Positions 17,130 to 26,427 of a DNA stretch of 64,000 bases are shown here, piece after piece. How positions within the stretch are numbered: the stretch's first letter is position 1; each line of letters starts with the position of its first letter. The position numbers and the translations under genes are program-made. The stretch covers positions 1 through 64,000 of the forward strand of contig NZ_QGKS01000258.1 in NCBI RefSeq assembly GCF_003172935.1. Reading direction: 5' to 3'. This stretch comes from Micromonospora sicca. Its GTDB lineage: Bacteria > Actinomycetota > Actinomycetes > Mycobacteriales > Micromonosporaceae. The notes below the pieces were generated by a model. It searched no databases. It was not told the DNA's origin and saw only the letters and a program-made list of their open reading frames with translations.

Positions 17130-19163
17130 TTAGCAGTGGTCACGGGGGACTTCGAACGCGCGGGTGTTCGCGAAGACGCGGACCTCGCCCTCGAAGGCCT
17201 CCACTGTGTTCGTCACCAGGAAGCTCTCGCCGTCGGCCGTCATGGCGCTGCGGGCCTCGATGCGGATGCGCCAGTCGTCGCGGGCCAGGTGGTAGGTCGT
17301 CTCGCTGCTCACCCTGGCGGAGAGCGGGTCGCCCTCAGTGATCGCGTACGTCTCGAGCCTGGATCGCCGTTTCGCGAGCCCGGTGGCGGTCACCGTTGTG
17401 TCGTCCTCCGACCTGCGCAGGATCTCCACCTTCCCGGTCGCCAGGTCGCGGACGACCACCCGCTGTCCGGCGGGGTCGCTGGGCCTGGACACCACCGGCG
17501 CCGGTGCCGCTACCTCAGGCTCGCCGAAGGACGCCAGGTGCCCGTCCTCGGCCCGGGGGGTGCGAACCGGCAGGTCCAGGCGGGTGGATCCGCTGGTGAA
17601 CAACGACAGCGCGAACGGCTTCGGGGGCGGCCATACCCATGGCCAGTAGGAGGACGAGACGGCCAGGCGTAGCCAGTGCCCCGCCGGGATCGCCTGCGCG
17701 ATGGCGTTCATCGGCACCGTGACCTCGTAGCGTCGGCCAGGTTCGAGGGCCCGGGGATGCTCGTGGCCGTCCGCGTGGCTGAGGTTGAGCACGCCGCGCG
17801 TCACGAGTAGCGACGAGCCGTCCGGCGCGACGTCACACAGCCGGACGACCACCGTGGCGAGCGGCTGCGACGCGGCCAGCGAGAACGTGACCTCGGGGAA
17901 GCCGAAGATCTCGATCCGGTCCGCCAGCGGCTCCGTGTCGAAGCACAGCGACCGGGCGTCCTCGGCCCGCTGGTCCAACGGGAGGTCGGCCGCACCGCCG
18001 CCCGGGCACCAGTCGCCGGCGTCCAGGCCAACGAGTTGAGTCCCGTCGATCTCCAGGCGCCGTTCCGCGACCGGGTGGTCGACGAGTGCTCCCGCATCCA
18101 GCGTGTACGTCAGGCGTTGGTCGTCCGTCCGGGGCCACGACGGCTCGGCCACCCATCGCCCGGGGCGCACGTCGTAAGCGGGCCGGGGCGGTACCGGCTC
18201 CTGCATCCAGGCGCGAAGCACGGGCTCGTCCATGATTCCGGTATCGATTCCCTTGAGCCAGTGGTCCCACCAGCGCAGGCACTCCTGGAGGAACCCGATC
18301 GCGGGGCCGGGGACTCCAGACTCCGGATACTGGTGGCCCCACGGGCCGATCAGTGCCTTGCGTGGACCGGGGAGGCCGGCGAGCAGACGCGGGATCGCGT
18401 TGGAGTATCCGTCCGCCCAGCCACCGACGGAGTACACGGGGCATTCGATCGCCGAGTAGTCCTCACAGACCGAGCCGTGCTTCCAGTAGTCGTCGCATCG
18501 CTGGTGGCTGAGCCAGGCCTCGACGAACGGCGGGCTGCCCTCCAGGCGCTCCAGCCACATCTCCCGCCAGCGCTCGCCGACCACGGCCGGGTCCGGCGGC
18601 AGCGCGTTGAAACCGAGCATGGTCGACGCCCAGGGCAGCATCTTCGAGGCGAGAACGGTCCCGCCCAGGTAATGGACGTCGTCGGCGTACCGGTCGTCCG
18701 TGGAACAGACAGTGATGATCGCGCTGAGCTGCGCGGGACGGCGAGCCGCGATCTGAAGCCCGTTGAAACCGCCCCACGACTTGCCGATGATCCCGACCTT
18801 TCCGGTGCACCACGGCTGCTCAGCCAGCCAGGCGAGCACCTCCAGCGCGTCGTCCTGCTCCTGGGCGAGGTACTCGTCCAGGAGCACGCCCTCGGACTCG
18901 CCGCTGCCCCGCATATCCACCCGGACCGCGGCGTAGCCATGCCCAGCGAAGTACGGATGCATCTGCGAGTCGCGCACGACCGTGCCGTCGCCCTTGCGGT
19001 ACGGGATGTACTCCAGGATCGCGGGGACCGGGTCGGAGGACGCGTCCACGGGCAGCCACACCCGGGCGGAGAGCCGGACGCCGTCACGCATGGGGATCCA
19101 GACGTGGTCGATCACGTCGACCGGACGATCGAAGTGAGTCTTGACCTTACGGGCTCGTGCCAT
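17130..19163 (-). CDS. CocE/NonD-type serine hydrolase (peptidase S15 family)
   Basis: A 677-residue alpha/beta hydrolase of the X-Pro dipeptidyl-peptidase S15/cocaine-esterase family. N-terminal IPMRDGVRLSARVWLP leads to the nucleophile Ser in GIIGKSWGGFNGLQ (about 140), the acid Asp in GGWADGYSNAIPRLL (about 255) and the His in IGPWGHQYPE (about 285). The second half is the jelly-roll X-Pro C-terminal domain (FGFPEVTFSLAASQPLATVVVRL). Known members split esters or amides of bulky substrates. Start at 19163: AGAGGGG lies five bases upstream; the GTG 30 bases earlier lacks this. No signal peptide, so it acts in the cytosol. It is transcribed away from the iclR gene and precedes the importer operon, so it may deacylate or release an imported conjugate (inference). 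Confidence 0.86.
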   Translation of the reverse strand: MARARKVKTHFDRPVDVIDHVWIPMRDGVRLSARVWLPVDASSDPVPAILEYIPYRKGDGTVVRDSQMHPYFAGHGYAAVRVDMRGSGESEGVLLDEYLAQEQDDALEVLAWLAEQPWCTGKVGIIGKSWGGFNGLQIAARRPAQLSAIITVCSTDDRYADDVHYLGGTVLASKMLPWASTMLGFNALPPDPAVVGERWREMWLERLEGSPPFVEAWLSHQRCDDYWKHGSVCEDYSAIECPVYSVGGWADGYSNAIPRLLAGLPGPRKALIGPWGHQYPESGVPGPAIGFLQECLRWWDHWLKGIDTGIMDEPVLRAWMQEPVPPRPAYDVRPGRWVAEPSWPRTDDQRLTYTLDAGALVDHPVAERRLEIDGTQLVGLDAGDWCPGGGAADLPLDQRAEDARSLCFDTEPLADRIEIFGFPEVTFSLAASQPLATVVVRLCDVAPDGSSLLVTRGVLNLSHADGHEHPRALEPGRRYEVTVPMNAIAQAIPAGHWLRLAVSSSYWPWVWPPPKPFALSLFTSGSTRLDLPVRTPRAEDGHLASFGEPEVAAPAPVVSRPSDPAGQRVVVRDLATGKVEILRRSEDDTTVTATGLAKRRSRLETYAITEGDPLSARVSSETTYHLARDDWRIRIEARSAMTADGESFLVTNTVEAFEGEVRVFANTRAFEVPRDHC

Positions 19164-19318
19164 GCCGCCCCTCTGTCTTTCGCCCACCCGCATCTGCCGC
19201 TCACCGCGCCATTAGGTCGTCGTCGCAGGCCCCGGCGGAGGGCTTCTGCCGGCGACCGGGGTCGGCTACGTTGACGTTCTACGTTGGTTGACAACGGGCG
19301 GGCCCTAGTAGACCATTT

Positions 19319-19358
19319 CCGGCGAGATGAAATCAGTTCAAGCCAGCGAAAGTCAACA
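19319..19358 (-). promoter_or_regulatory. Probable promoter/operator between the S15 hydrolase and iclR genes (copy B)
   Basis: Second copy of the element at 17065-17104. On the minus strand it reads TTGACT, 17 bases, then ATTTCA, facing the S15 hydrolase gene 155 bp away. It carries ATTTC-N9-GAAAT-like half-sites at 19315-19334. It overlaps the ATG of the iclR gene, so binding by the IclR protein here would also block its own translation start region. Confidence 0.5.
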
Positions 19359-20118
19359 CGTTGAGTCCCTCGGTCGGGTGCTCGACGTGCTGGAGCTGTT
19401 CACGGCGGCCGGGCCGGAGTTGTCGCTCACGGACATAGCCGAACGCCTCAAGTGGCCGGCGCCCACGGCGCATCGAGTCGTCTCGACGTTGCTGGCGCGT
19501 GGATTCCTGGCACGGGACCCACGCACCAAGCGCCTCCGCATCGGGATGAGCGTTATGCGGCTGGTCGGACCGCTCATGTCCGGCCTGGCGCTGCCCGACC
19601 TCGCCTTGCCGTTCCTGCGCGACCTGGCGCAGGACACCGGCGAGACGGTCAACCTCGCCGTTCTCGACGGCGCGGAGGTTCTCTACCTTGCCTCCGCACC
19701 GGGCAGCTTCCTGCTCCGCGTCGACACGACACCGGGGCTGCGCACCCCGGCGCACTGCACCGCGCTCGGCAAGTGCATGCTCGCCCAGCTCGACCCCGAC
19801 GACGCGAGACAGCAGCTCGGCAAGGCGCCGTATGTGGCGCGCACCGATCGCAGCGTCCACTCCTGGAAGCAACTCGCCCCCCAGCTCGACACCATCCGCA
19901 GCGATGGCTACGCGCTCTCGCTGGAGGAGTACGAGGCGGGGCTGAACTCCTGCGCGGTCCCCGTCCCGACCCACAACGGGGTGATCGCGGCGATCAATAT
20001 CGCGGCGTCCGCGATCCGGGTACCTGCCCAGGACCTGGTAGCCACGTTCGTCCCCCGGCTGAGGGCGACCGCCGAGGCCCTCGCGCGCGCCCAGGGACTC
20101 GAGCCGGAACCTACATGA
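19327..20118 (+). CDS. IclR-family transcriptional regulator
   Basis: A 263-residue regulator. The N-terminal winged helix-turn-helix spans about 15-75 (SLGRVLDVLELF, LSLTDIAERLKWPAPTAHRVVSTL), and the C-terminal IclR effector domain includes HCTALGKCMLAQL, the common R-T-x-A-x-x-T-A-L-G-K region, and GYALSLEEYEAGLNSCAVPV. Proteins of this family sense catabolites such as aldarate or keto-acid intermediates. It is divergent from the S15 hydrolase gene and overlaps the aminotransferase gene (ATGA), so it leads the rightward unit. A sequence like its own first 35 bp recurs before the importer operon; the likely regulon is therefore the hydrolase, the importer-uronate operon and itself (inference). 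Confidence 0.9.
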   Translation: MKSVQASESQHVESLGRVLDVLELFTAAGPELSLTDIAERLKWPAPTAHRVVSTLLARGFLARDPRTKRLRIGMSVMRLVGPLMSGLALPDLALPFLRDLAQDTGETVNLAVLDGAEVLYLASAPGSFLLRVDTTPGLRTPAHCTALGKCMLAQLDPDDARQQLGKAPYVARTDRSVHSWKQLAPQLDTIRSDGYALSLEEYEAGLNSCAVPVPTHNGVIAAINIAASAIRVPAQDLVATFVPRLRATAEALARAQGLEPEPT

Positions 20119-21290
20119 GCACCAGTGCCGTCGCCCGCGACGACCTGCACGACCAGTTCCTCCTGGACCCCGGCCTCGTCCACCTGAACCACGGCGGGTT
20201 CGGCGCCTGCCCGAGGCCCGTGTTCGACGCCCTCCAGCGCTGGCAGCGAGACCTCGAACGCCACCCGTCCGCGATGCTCTCCCACGGTTACGACGCACTG
20301 ATGGAGGGCGTACGCGAGCGCCTGGCCGGATTCCTCGGCTGCTCCGCGCGCGACCTGGTCCTCGTCCAGAACACGACGGCCGGTCTGAACGCCGTTGCTC
20401 GCTCGCTGCGGCTGCGACCCGGCGACGAGGTGCTGGCGACCGACCATGAGTACGAGGCGATGGACCTGCTGTGGCAGCACGTCTGCGCCGAGGCGGGGGC
20501 CCGTTACGTCCGCCAACGTCTGCCGCTGCCCGTCGAGGACCACGGCGACCTGGTCGAGGCGGTGTGGTCGGCGGTCGGCCCGGCCACCCGCGTCATCTTT
20601 CTCAGCCACATCACCTCCAAGACCGCTATCACCCTGCCCGTGGCCGAGATCTGCCGCCGCGCCCGGGCCGCCGGCATCATGACCGTGGTCGACGGGGCAC
20701 ACGCCCCCGGACAGATACCCTTGCGGCTCGACGCGCTCGGCGTGGACGTGTACGCGGCGAGTTGTCACAAGTGGCTGTGCGGGCCGCGGAGTACCGGCTT
20801 CCTCTACGTCCGCCCTGAGTATCAGTCCGGCATCCTTGCGCCGCTCATCAGCCACGGTTCCCAGCCGGGGTCGACCTTCCTCGAACGCCACCGGTGGCAG
20901 GGCACGCGCGACCCGAGCGCATTCCTGGCGCTACCGACCGCCATCGACTGCCAGCAGACCCCAGCGTGGGATGCCGCCCGGCGCCGCAGCCATGAGCTGG
21001 CCCGGGTCGCACGCGCCGCAGTCAGCGAGCTGTTTCACCTCGAACCGTTCACGCCGGACTCCGATGACTGGTTCGTCCAGATGGTTTCGGTGCCGCTGCC
21101 ACCGTGCGACGGCGCGGCGATGCGGCGCCGGCTGTGGACCGAGCACCGGATCGACGCACCGGTGCGTGACTGGGCCGGCGGATCACTGATCCGCGTCTCA
21201 GTAAACGCCTACAACACCAGCGACGACCTCGACCGCCTGGTCGACGCGCTCGGCGCGCTGTTCACCACCCCTCGCGCCGCCCGACGGTGA
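20115..21290 (+). CDS. Class V PLP aminotransferase, isopenicillin-N-epimerase-like
   Basis: A 391-residue fold-type I PLP enzyme. HLNHGGFGACPRPVFDAL at the N-terminus and LVQNTTAGLNAVARSL (about 85-100) match the isopenicillin N epimerase/CefD-like subgroup. Asp in TVVDGAHAPGQIPL (about 195) and the Schiff-base lysine in YAASCHKWLCGPRSTGFLYV (about 220) are present. Subgroup members act as epimerases, desulfurases, lyases or aminotransferases, so the reaction is not fixed. It starts at the ATG of ATGA overlapping the iclR stop. Its role in a uronate/acyl-CoA island is unclear; it might supply or remove an amino group from a keto acid of the pathway. Confidence 0.83.
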   Translation: MSTSAVARDDLHDQFLLDPGLVHLNHGGFGACPRPVFDALQRWQRDLERHPSAMLSHGYDALMEGVRERLAGFLGCSARDLVLVQNTTAGLNAVARSLRLRPGDEVLATDHEYEAMDLLWQHVCAEAGARYVRQRLPLPVEDHGDLVEAVWSAVGPATRVIFLSHITSKTAITLPVAEICRRARAAGIMTVVDGAHAPGQIPLRLDALGVDVYAASCHKWLCGPRSTGFLYVRPEYQSGILAPLISHGSQPGSTFLERHRWQGTRDPSAFLALPTAIDCQQTPAWDAARRRSHELARVARAAVSELFHLEPFTPDSDDWFVQMVSVPLPPCDGAAMRRRLWTEHRIDAPVRDWAGGSLIRVSVNAYNTSDDLDRLVDALGALFTTPRAARR

Positions 21291-21333
21291 TGCGCGTATC
21301 CACCCGTCCGTGACCCCGAGAGGACCGGGCCCA

Positions 21334-23736
21334 ATGACTGGCATCCAGGTAGCCGCCGAACCTTCTGCTCTCCCCGCGACCCACCATGCGGGCCTCGACA
21401 TCGATGTCCTCGAGGAGATCCAACGGCGCGTACTGTGGCTGGCAACCCGCATCGTGGACGCGGCCAACCACGACCGCGACACCGGTGACGGCGTCAAGGT
21501 CGGCGGGCACCAGGCGTCGAGCGCATCGCTCGTGTCGGTGATGACGGCGTTGTGGTTCGCGCACCTCGATGCCGCGGACCGAGTGAGCGTGAAACCGCAC
21601 GCGTCGCCGGTTTTCCACGCAATCCAGTATCTGCTCGGCAACCTTGACCGGTCCTACCTGACCAAGCTGCGGGCCCGTGGTGGGCTGCAGTCGTACCCGT
21701 CGCGGACCAAGGATCCTGACGACGTCGACTTCTCCACCGGCTCGGTCGGCTTGGGTGCCGCCGCACCGCTGTTCGCCGCGGTGACCCGTCGTTACGTCGA
21801 TGCGCACTTCGGCGTCCGGCCGCGGTCGCGGTTCGTCGCCCTGATGGGCGACGCCGAACTCGACGAGGGAAACGTGTGGGAGGCAATCGCCGATCCCTCG
21901 ACCCAGGGGCTCAGCAACGTCATGTGGGTGGTGGACTTCAACCGCCAATCGCTGGACCGCGTGGTCCCCGGCGTGCGCGTCGGGCAGTGGAAGCAGCAGT
22001 TCGCCGCCGCCGGCTGGCACGTCGTCGAGGTGAAGTACGGCCGCCGGGCACGCGCGGCGTTCCAACGGCCCGGCGGTGAGCGACTGGTGGCCTGGATCGA
22101 CGCCATGCCCAACGAGCAGTACCAGTCGCTGTTCGGGCTGGGCGGGCCGGAGTTGCGCAAACAGTTCCTCGACGGCGCCCCCTCCGAGGTGGAGTCCTTC
22201 ATCGCGGACCTGGACGACACGGAACTCGCCCGGTTGATCACGGATCTTGGTGGTCACGATCTCCCGTCGCTTCTCGAGGCCTTCGCGGCCTGCGATGCCG
22301 TGACCGACCGGCCGAGCGTCGTCTTCGCCTACACGGTCAAGGGATGGGGGTTGCCGATCGCCGGTAACCCGCGCAATCACTCCGCCCTGTTGTCCAAAGA
22401 ACAGGTGGACCTGCTGCGCGCGTCGCTTGGACTCGACCGCGGCAACGAGTGGGACCGGTTCGACCCGTCGACCCCCGCCGGTCGGTGGATCGCCGCCCGG
22501 CGCACCCACCTGGCGCGACCCTCCGTCAGCAGGTCGCGGCCAGTCCAGGTGCCGGCCAGCAGTGGGCTGCGCGCCGGGAGGCAGACGTCGACGCAGGAAG
22601 CCTTCGGCCGGATCCTGAGCGAGCTGTCCCGACACCGCGAGGTCGCCCCGTACCTGGTGACGACGGCCCCCGACGTGGCCACGTCGACCAATCTTGCTGG
22701 CTTCATCAACCGCGCAGGCGTCTTCTCGCCGACGGAGCAGCGGTCGTGGAACACCGACCCGGTGCTGCGCTGGGCGGAGGGCCCAACCGGGCAGCACATC
22801 GAACTCGGCATCAGCGAGATGAACCTCTTCCTGCTCCTCGGCCAGCTCGGACTGGCTCGGGAACTGTCGGAACAGCCACTGCTCCCTGTTGGCACCGTCT
22901 ATGACCCGTTCGTGCTGCGGGGCCTGGACGCCTTCATCTACTCGGTCTACTCCGGGGCCCGGTTCGTCGCGGCGGGAACACCGTCCGGGGTCACCCTGGC
23001 TCCCGAGGGTGGCGCCCACCAGTCAACGATCACACCCAGCGTCGGGCTCGAGCTGCCGAACACGACGTTCTTCGAGCCCGCCTACGCGGCCGCGGTCGAC
23101 TGGCTGCTCTGCGATTCGCTGCGACGCATCGCCGACGGTGCCAACACCGGAGCCGAAGCAACGCCGGAGGAGTCCGGTGCCTACTACTTCCGGCTCACCA
23201 CGCGGCCGCTGGACCAGGCACCGTTCGAGACGGCGCGGGCCCGGATAAGTGACGCGGTGCTGCGACGCCAGGTCCTCGCCGGCGCCTACCGGCTGGTCGA
23301 CGCCAGCGACCTCGCCGCACGTGGCGCGCCTCAGGTGCACCTGGTCGGTTCCGGGGCCGTCCTGCCCGAGGTTCTCGCTGCCGCGGCTGAACTCGCCGAC
23401 GAGGGCATCGCCGCGCACGTCGTGGACGTGACGTCCCTGGATCGGCTCTACGGCGCGTGGCAGAGCAGCCTGCGGCGAGGCATCCGCTCCGCGCGGGTGC
23501 CCTCGATCCCCGGAGTGCTGGCCGCTGCCTTCCCGGATCGCGCGCCGGTGGTCACCGTCCACGATGCGGCCTCGCACACGATGGCCTGGCTCGGGTCCGC
23601 GCTCGGCGTCGCCTGCGTTCCGCTGGGCGTTGACGCTTTCGGCCAGTCCGGCACGGTGCACGACCTGTACGAGCTGCACGACCTGCTGCCCGGCAGCATC
23701 GTCAACGCGGCGCTCGCCGCGCTGGCGTTGCGCTGA
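21334..23736 (+). CDS. TPP-dependent E1/transketolase-like enzyme (AceE-type)
   Basis: An 800-residue single-chain TPP enzyme. The N-terminal third (GDGVKVGGHQASSASLVSVM, KPHASPVFHAIQYLLG) and the motif MGDAELDEGNVWEA followed by VVDFNRQSLDRVVPG match homodimeric pyruvate dehydrogenase E1 (AceE). The usual GDGE is GDAE, and the chain is about 100 residues shorter than typical actinobacterial AceE. The middle has GISEMNLFLLLGQLGLARELS with the activating Glu, and the C-terminal transketolase-C part ends with GVDAFGQSGTVHDLYELHDL. No E2 or E3 gene lies nearby. It may hand its product to a housekeeping complex or act as a stand-alone decarboxylase/ligase. I use ATG 21334, with AGAGGA upstream; an in-frame GTG lies at 21310. 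Confidence 0.8.
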   Translation: MTGIQVAAEPSALPATHHAGLDIDVLEEIQRRVLWLATRIVDAANHDRDTGDGVKVGGHQASSASLVSVMTALWFAHLDAADRVSVKPHASPVFHAIQYLLGNLDRSYLTKLRARGGLQSYPSRTKDPDDVDFSTGSVGLGAAAPLFAAVTRRYVDAHFGVRPRSRFVALMGDAELDEGNVWEAIADPSTQGLSNVMWVVDFNRQSLDRVVPGVRVGQWKQQFAAAGWHVVEVKYGRRARAAFQRPGGERLVAWIDAMPNEQYQSLFGLGGPELRKQFLDGAPSEVESFIADLDDTELARLITDLGGHDLPSLLEAFAACDAVTDRPSVVFAYTVKGWGLPIAGNPRNHSALLSKEQVDLLRASLGLDRGNEWDRFDPSTPAGRWIAARRTHLARPSVSRSRPVQVPASSGLRAGRQTSTQEAFGRILSELSRHREVAPYLVTTAPDVATSTNLAGFINRAGVFSPTEQRSWNTDPVLRWAEGPTGQHIELGISEMNLFLLLGQLGLARELSEQPLLPVGTVYDPFVLRGLDAFIYSVYSGARFVAAGTPSGVTLAPEGGAHQSTITPSVGLELPNTTFFEPAYAAAVDWLLCDSLRRIADGANTGAEATPEESGAYYFRLTTRPLDQAPFETARARISDAVLRRQVLAGAYRLVDASDLAARGAPQVHLVGSGAVLPEVLAAAAELADEGIAAHVVDVTSLDRLYGAWQSSLRRGIRSARVPSIPGVLAAAFPDRAPVVTVHDAASHTMAWLGSALGVACVPLGVDAFGQSGTVHDLYELHDLLPGSIVNAALAALALR

Positions 23737-23797
23737 CCAACGACTCCACCGTCGACGGCATGACGCTCCCGGCGCCGGGATCTCGACCCGGCTGGCC

Positions 23798-23827
23798 TTG
23801 ACCGGCTCGCAGCGGCAATCCTATGCT
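23798..23827 (+). promoter_or_regulatory. Sigma70-like promoter before the acyl-CoA genes
   Basis: TTGACC, 18 bases, TATGCT. It lies about 220 bp before the first acyl-CoA dehydrogenase gene, in a 310-bp gap (23737-24046) with no gene or repeat that I can recognise. Confidence 0.45.
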
Positions 23828-24046
23828 TCCGGCGTGTGAAAGATGGTTCCGATGGATGGAACGTCTGCGCAGCCCCTCCGCGGCCCGACCGGCGGCGCGC
23901 TTCCCGCCCGCAGGGCTCGACGTCGCGGCCAACTCACCACCGTTCCGACTTTGGCGGTGGGGCCCGCAGCCGGCATCGCCGGTGGGCTTCGGCAGACACG
24001 TGCCGGCACGGATCGAAGCGACTGATTGGCGAGGAACGTTGTGGTG

Positions 24047-25159
24047 ATGGGTGACCTGACAGACCGGGTGGAACAGTTCGCCGCCGCGTTGTCCGCAGTG
24101 CTCGCCGAGCGTGGCGAGAACAGGTACCAGGGCATGCCCTCCGATGCCGACTCCCGCTACGCGTACAAGGAGATGGGTAGGGCCGGGATGATCGGCCTGC
24201 ACTGGCCGGAGCGCCTCGGCGGTCAAGGCATGAGCCCCCTCGACACGTTGTCCGCCGAGGAGCGGTTCGGCTACCACTGGCTCCCGCTGTCCAGCTACCT
24301 ACTGTCCGTCAAGACAATCGGCAACGTCATGCTCCAGTTCGCCACGCCGGAGCTGCTCGAACGGTTACTTCCGCCAGTGGCGGCCGGCGATCTGGTGTTC
24401 TGCCAGGGCTTCTCCGAGCCCGAGGCGGGCTCCGACCTCGCCTCACTACGCACGCGCGCGGTGCTGGACGGCGATCGGTTCATCGTCAACGGCCGCAAGA
24501 TCTGGACGTCGAGCGCCGAATACGCGGACTGGATTTACCTCGCCGTCCGGACCGACACCCAGCGGCCCCGGCACCGAGGACTGTCGGTGCTCGTCGCGGA
24601 CATCAACACCCCGGGAGTCGAGGTACGCGTGCACGAGACACTCGGCGGTGGAACCCTCGGCGAAGTTCTCCTTGAGGATGTGGAGATCCCGGCCGACCAG
24701 ATCGTCGGTGAGCTGCACGGCGGGTGGAAGGTGCTCATGGGCACCCTCGACTTCGAGCGGGTCACCAGCGAGAAGGTCGGCGTCGTCCACTGGCTGCTCG
24801 ACCAGTTGGAGCCGCACTGCACGACCGCAGCCCATCGGCAGGCCCTGCGCCGGCTCCGCGGTGAGGTACAGGCCGCCCGGCTGCACGGGCGGCGGGCCAC
24901 CGAGCTGCTCGCCCGGCAGCAGCCGGCGAGTAAGGCGTCGTCCATGGCGAAACTGTCGGTCGCCAAGCTGATGCAGCGGCTGGCCGGCGCGGCCGTCGAG
25001 ATCCTCGGGCCGCAGGCGCTCATCGAGCCCGGTGGCGATGGGCCGGCAGAGGGTCGCATCGCCGCCTTTCACCGGGCCGCGGTGGCGACCACCATCGCCG
25101 GCGGCGCCTCGGACATCCAGCGACGGGTCATCGCCCGTCAGGGGCTGGGGTGCGCCTGA
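24047..25159 (+). CDS. Acyl-CoA dehydrogenase family protein (FAD-binding partner)
   Basis: A 370-residue acyl-CoA dehydrogenase. The middle domain shows FCQGFSEPEAGSDLASLRTRA and NGRKIWTSSAEYADWIYL, the FAD/substrate segment. The C-terminal helical domain includes FERVTSEKVGVVHWLLD, SKASSMAKLSVAKLMQR and TTIAGGASDIQRRVIARQGLG. A shorter acyl-CoA dehydrogenase-like protein is encoded two genes on, so the pair probably forms a heteromer like the steroid ChsE-type enzymes. ATG 24047 is used; GAGGA at 24031-24035 is better placed for the GTG at 24041 or 24044, so two extra residues are possible. The stop overlaps the CoA-transferase start (TGATG). Likely role: dehydrogenation of a CoA ester made by the next gene product. 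Confidence 0.86.
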   Translation: MGDLTDRVEQFAAALSAVLAERGENRYQGMPSDADSRYAYKEMGRAGMIGLHWPERLGGQGMSPLDTLSAEERFGYHWLPLSSYLLSVKTIGNVMLQFATPELLERLLPPVAAGDLVFCQGFSEPEAGSDLASLRTRAVLDGDRFIVNGRKIWTSSAEYADWIYLAVRTDTQRPRHRGLSVLVADINTPGVEVRVHETLGGGTLGEVLLEDVEIPADQIVGELHGGWKVLMGTLDFERVTSEKVGVVHWLLDQLEPHCTTAAHRQALRRLRGEVQAARLHGRRATELLARQQPASKASSMAKLSVAKLMQRLAGAAVEILGPQALIEPGGDGPAEGRIAAFHRAAVATTIAGGASDIQRRVIARQGLGCA

Positions 25160-26427
25160 TGGATTCCGCGACCACCGACCGCGCGACCGCACCAGCCCGG
25201 CGGTTACCGCTTGCCGGAGTCCGCGTGCTCGACTACGCACAGTACGTGGCCGGCCCTTTGGCGACGATGCTCCTGGCGGATCTCGGGGCAGACGTCGTCA
25301 AGGTCGAAGGGCCCGGCGGTGACGCCTGGCGCCACTACGAGCCGCACGCGCCCGGCCAGAGCAGCTACTTCTACTCCCTCAACCGCAACAAGCGGTCGGT
25401 CATGCTGGACCTGAAGACGGCGGAGGGACGCGCGGCGAGCGATCGCCTGATCGCCACCGCAGACGCGGTCGTGCACAACCTGCCAACAGCGCGGGTGGTG
25501 TCGTTCGGGCTTGACCGGGACAATGTCCGCCGCCTGAACCCCCGCGCCGTCTGCGTGTCGATCTCCGCCTTCGGCAGCCAGGGCCCCGACTCTGGGCGCC
25601 TCGGCTACGACCTGATCGCCCAGGCGCTATCCGGCCTGCTCATGGCCGACGTTCGGGTCGGCGACGAGGTACCGCGCCGCTCCGGCGGGATCCCGATGGC
25701 CGACCTCACCACCGGACTGTTGGCCGCCATCAGCGTCCTGGCCGGGCTCCACCAACGTGCCTCGGACGAGGCTCCAGGCATCGAGGTCTCGCTGCTTGGA
25801 GCGGCGCTTACCACCCAGGTGCAGCGGTTCGTGCGACTGGAGCGATCGGAGGCGGACCAGGTGCCAGCGCAGCCGCTGACCCGCGCCGACATCGAGGCCA
25901 TGGCCAGGGCTACCGCGGCCGGCGAGGAGATGGAGCCCTACTACCGCTGCTATGAAACGGCGGACGGGTACGTCGCCCTGGCATGCTTGAACGTGAGCCA
26001 GCGACGCCATGTGCTGGAGGTGCTGGGCCTCGACGATCCATGGGTCGAGAACCCCCAGGCCGCTCCCGCCAACCCGGCCGAGCGCTTCCGCCGAGTCGCC
26101 ACACATCAGCAGTTCGTGGCCGCGTTCCGGCAAAGGACGACCGCAGAGTGGATCATGCTGCTCGGATCCCGGAACATCCCGGTCGGCGAGGTGCGCCAAC
26201 TCAGCCAGTTGTTCGACGACGAGCAGGTGCAGACCAACGGGCTCGTGCAGTGTGTGCACCAGCCCGGCGTGGGACCGGTACGGCTGCTGGGCAACCTGTT
26301 CATGATCGACGGCGTAGCTACGCCTGCGGAGCGGCATGCGCCGGGGCTGGGAGAACACACCCGCGAGGTGCTCGATTCGTTACCCGCGATCCACATTATC
26401 GAAGGAGGTCGAGCGTCGTGCCGATGA
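25159..26427 (+). CDS. CaiB/BaiF-type (family III) CoA transferase
   Basis: A 422-residue family III CoA transferase. LAGVRVLDYAQYVAGPLATMLLADLGADVVKVEGP is the standard N-terminus; SLNRNKRSVMLDLKTAEGR and the catalytic Asp in LGYDLIAQALSGL (about residue 155) follow; MADLTTGLLAAISVLAGL and CYETADGYVALAC are family positions. These enzymes move CoA from one carboxylate to another through an aspartyl-CoA anhydride, so it can activate the pathway acid without ATP. Start at the ATG in TGATG with the upstream stop. It sits between two acyl-CoA dehydrogenase genes, implying that its CoA product is their substrate. Confidence 0.9.
   Translation: MDSATTDRATAPARRLPLAGVRVLDYAQYVAGPLATMLLADLGADVVKVEGPGGDAWRHYEPHAPGQSSYFYSLNRNKRSVMLDLKTAEGRAASDRLIATADAVVHNLPTARVVSFGLDRDNVRRLNPRAVCVSISAFGSQGPDSGRLGYDLIAQALSGLLMADVRVGDEVPRRSGGIPMADLTTGLLAAISVLAGLHQRASDEAPGIEVSLLGAALTTQVQRFVRLERSEADQVPAQPLTRADIEAMARATAAGEEMEPYYRCYETADGYVALACLNVSQRRHVLEVLGLDDPWVENPQAAPANPAERFRRVATHQQFVAAFRQRTTAEWIMLLGSRNIPVGEVRQLSQLFDDEQVQTNGLVQCVHQPGVGPVRLLGNLFMIDGVATPAERHAPGLGEHTREVLDSLPAIHIIEGGRASCR

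Noticed and set aside
21262-23019. Long open frame on the minus strand opposite the AceE-like gene, and similar long antisense frames opposite other genes
   Set aside because: GC-rich antisense shadow with Arg/Gly/Asp-rich composition and no family motif; the + strand gene has clear TPP-enzyme motifs.
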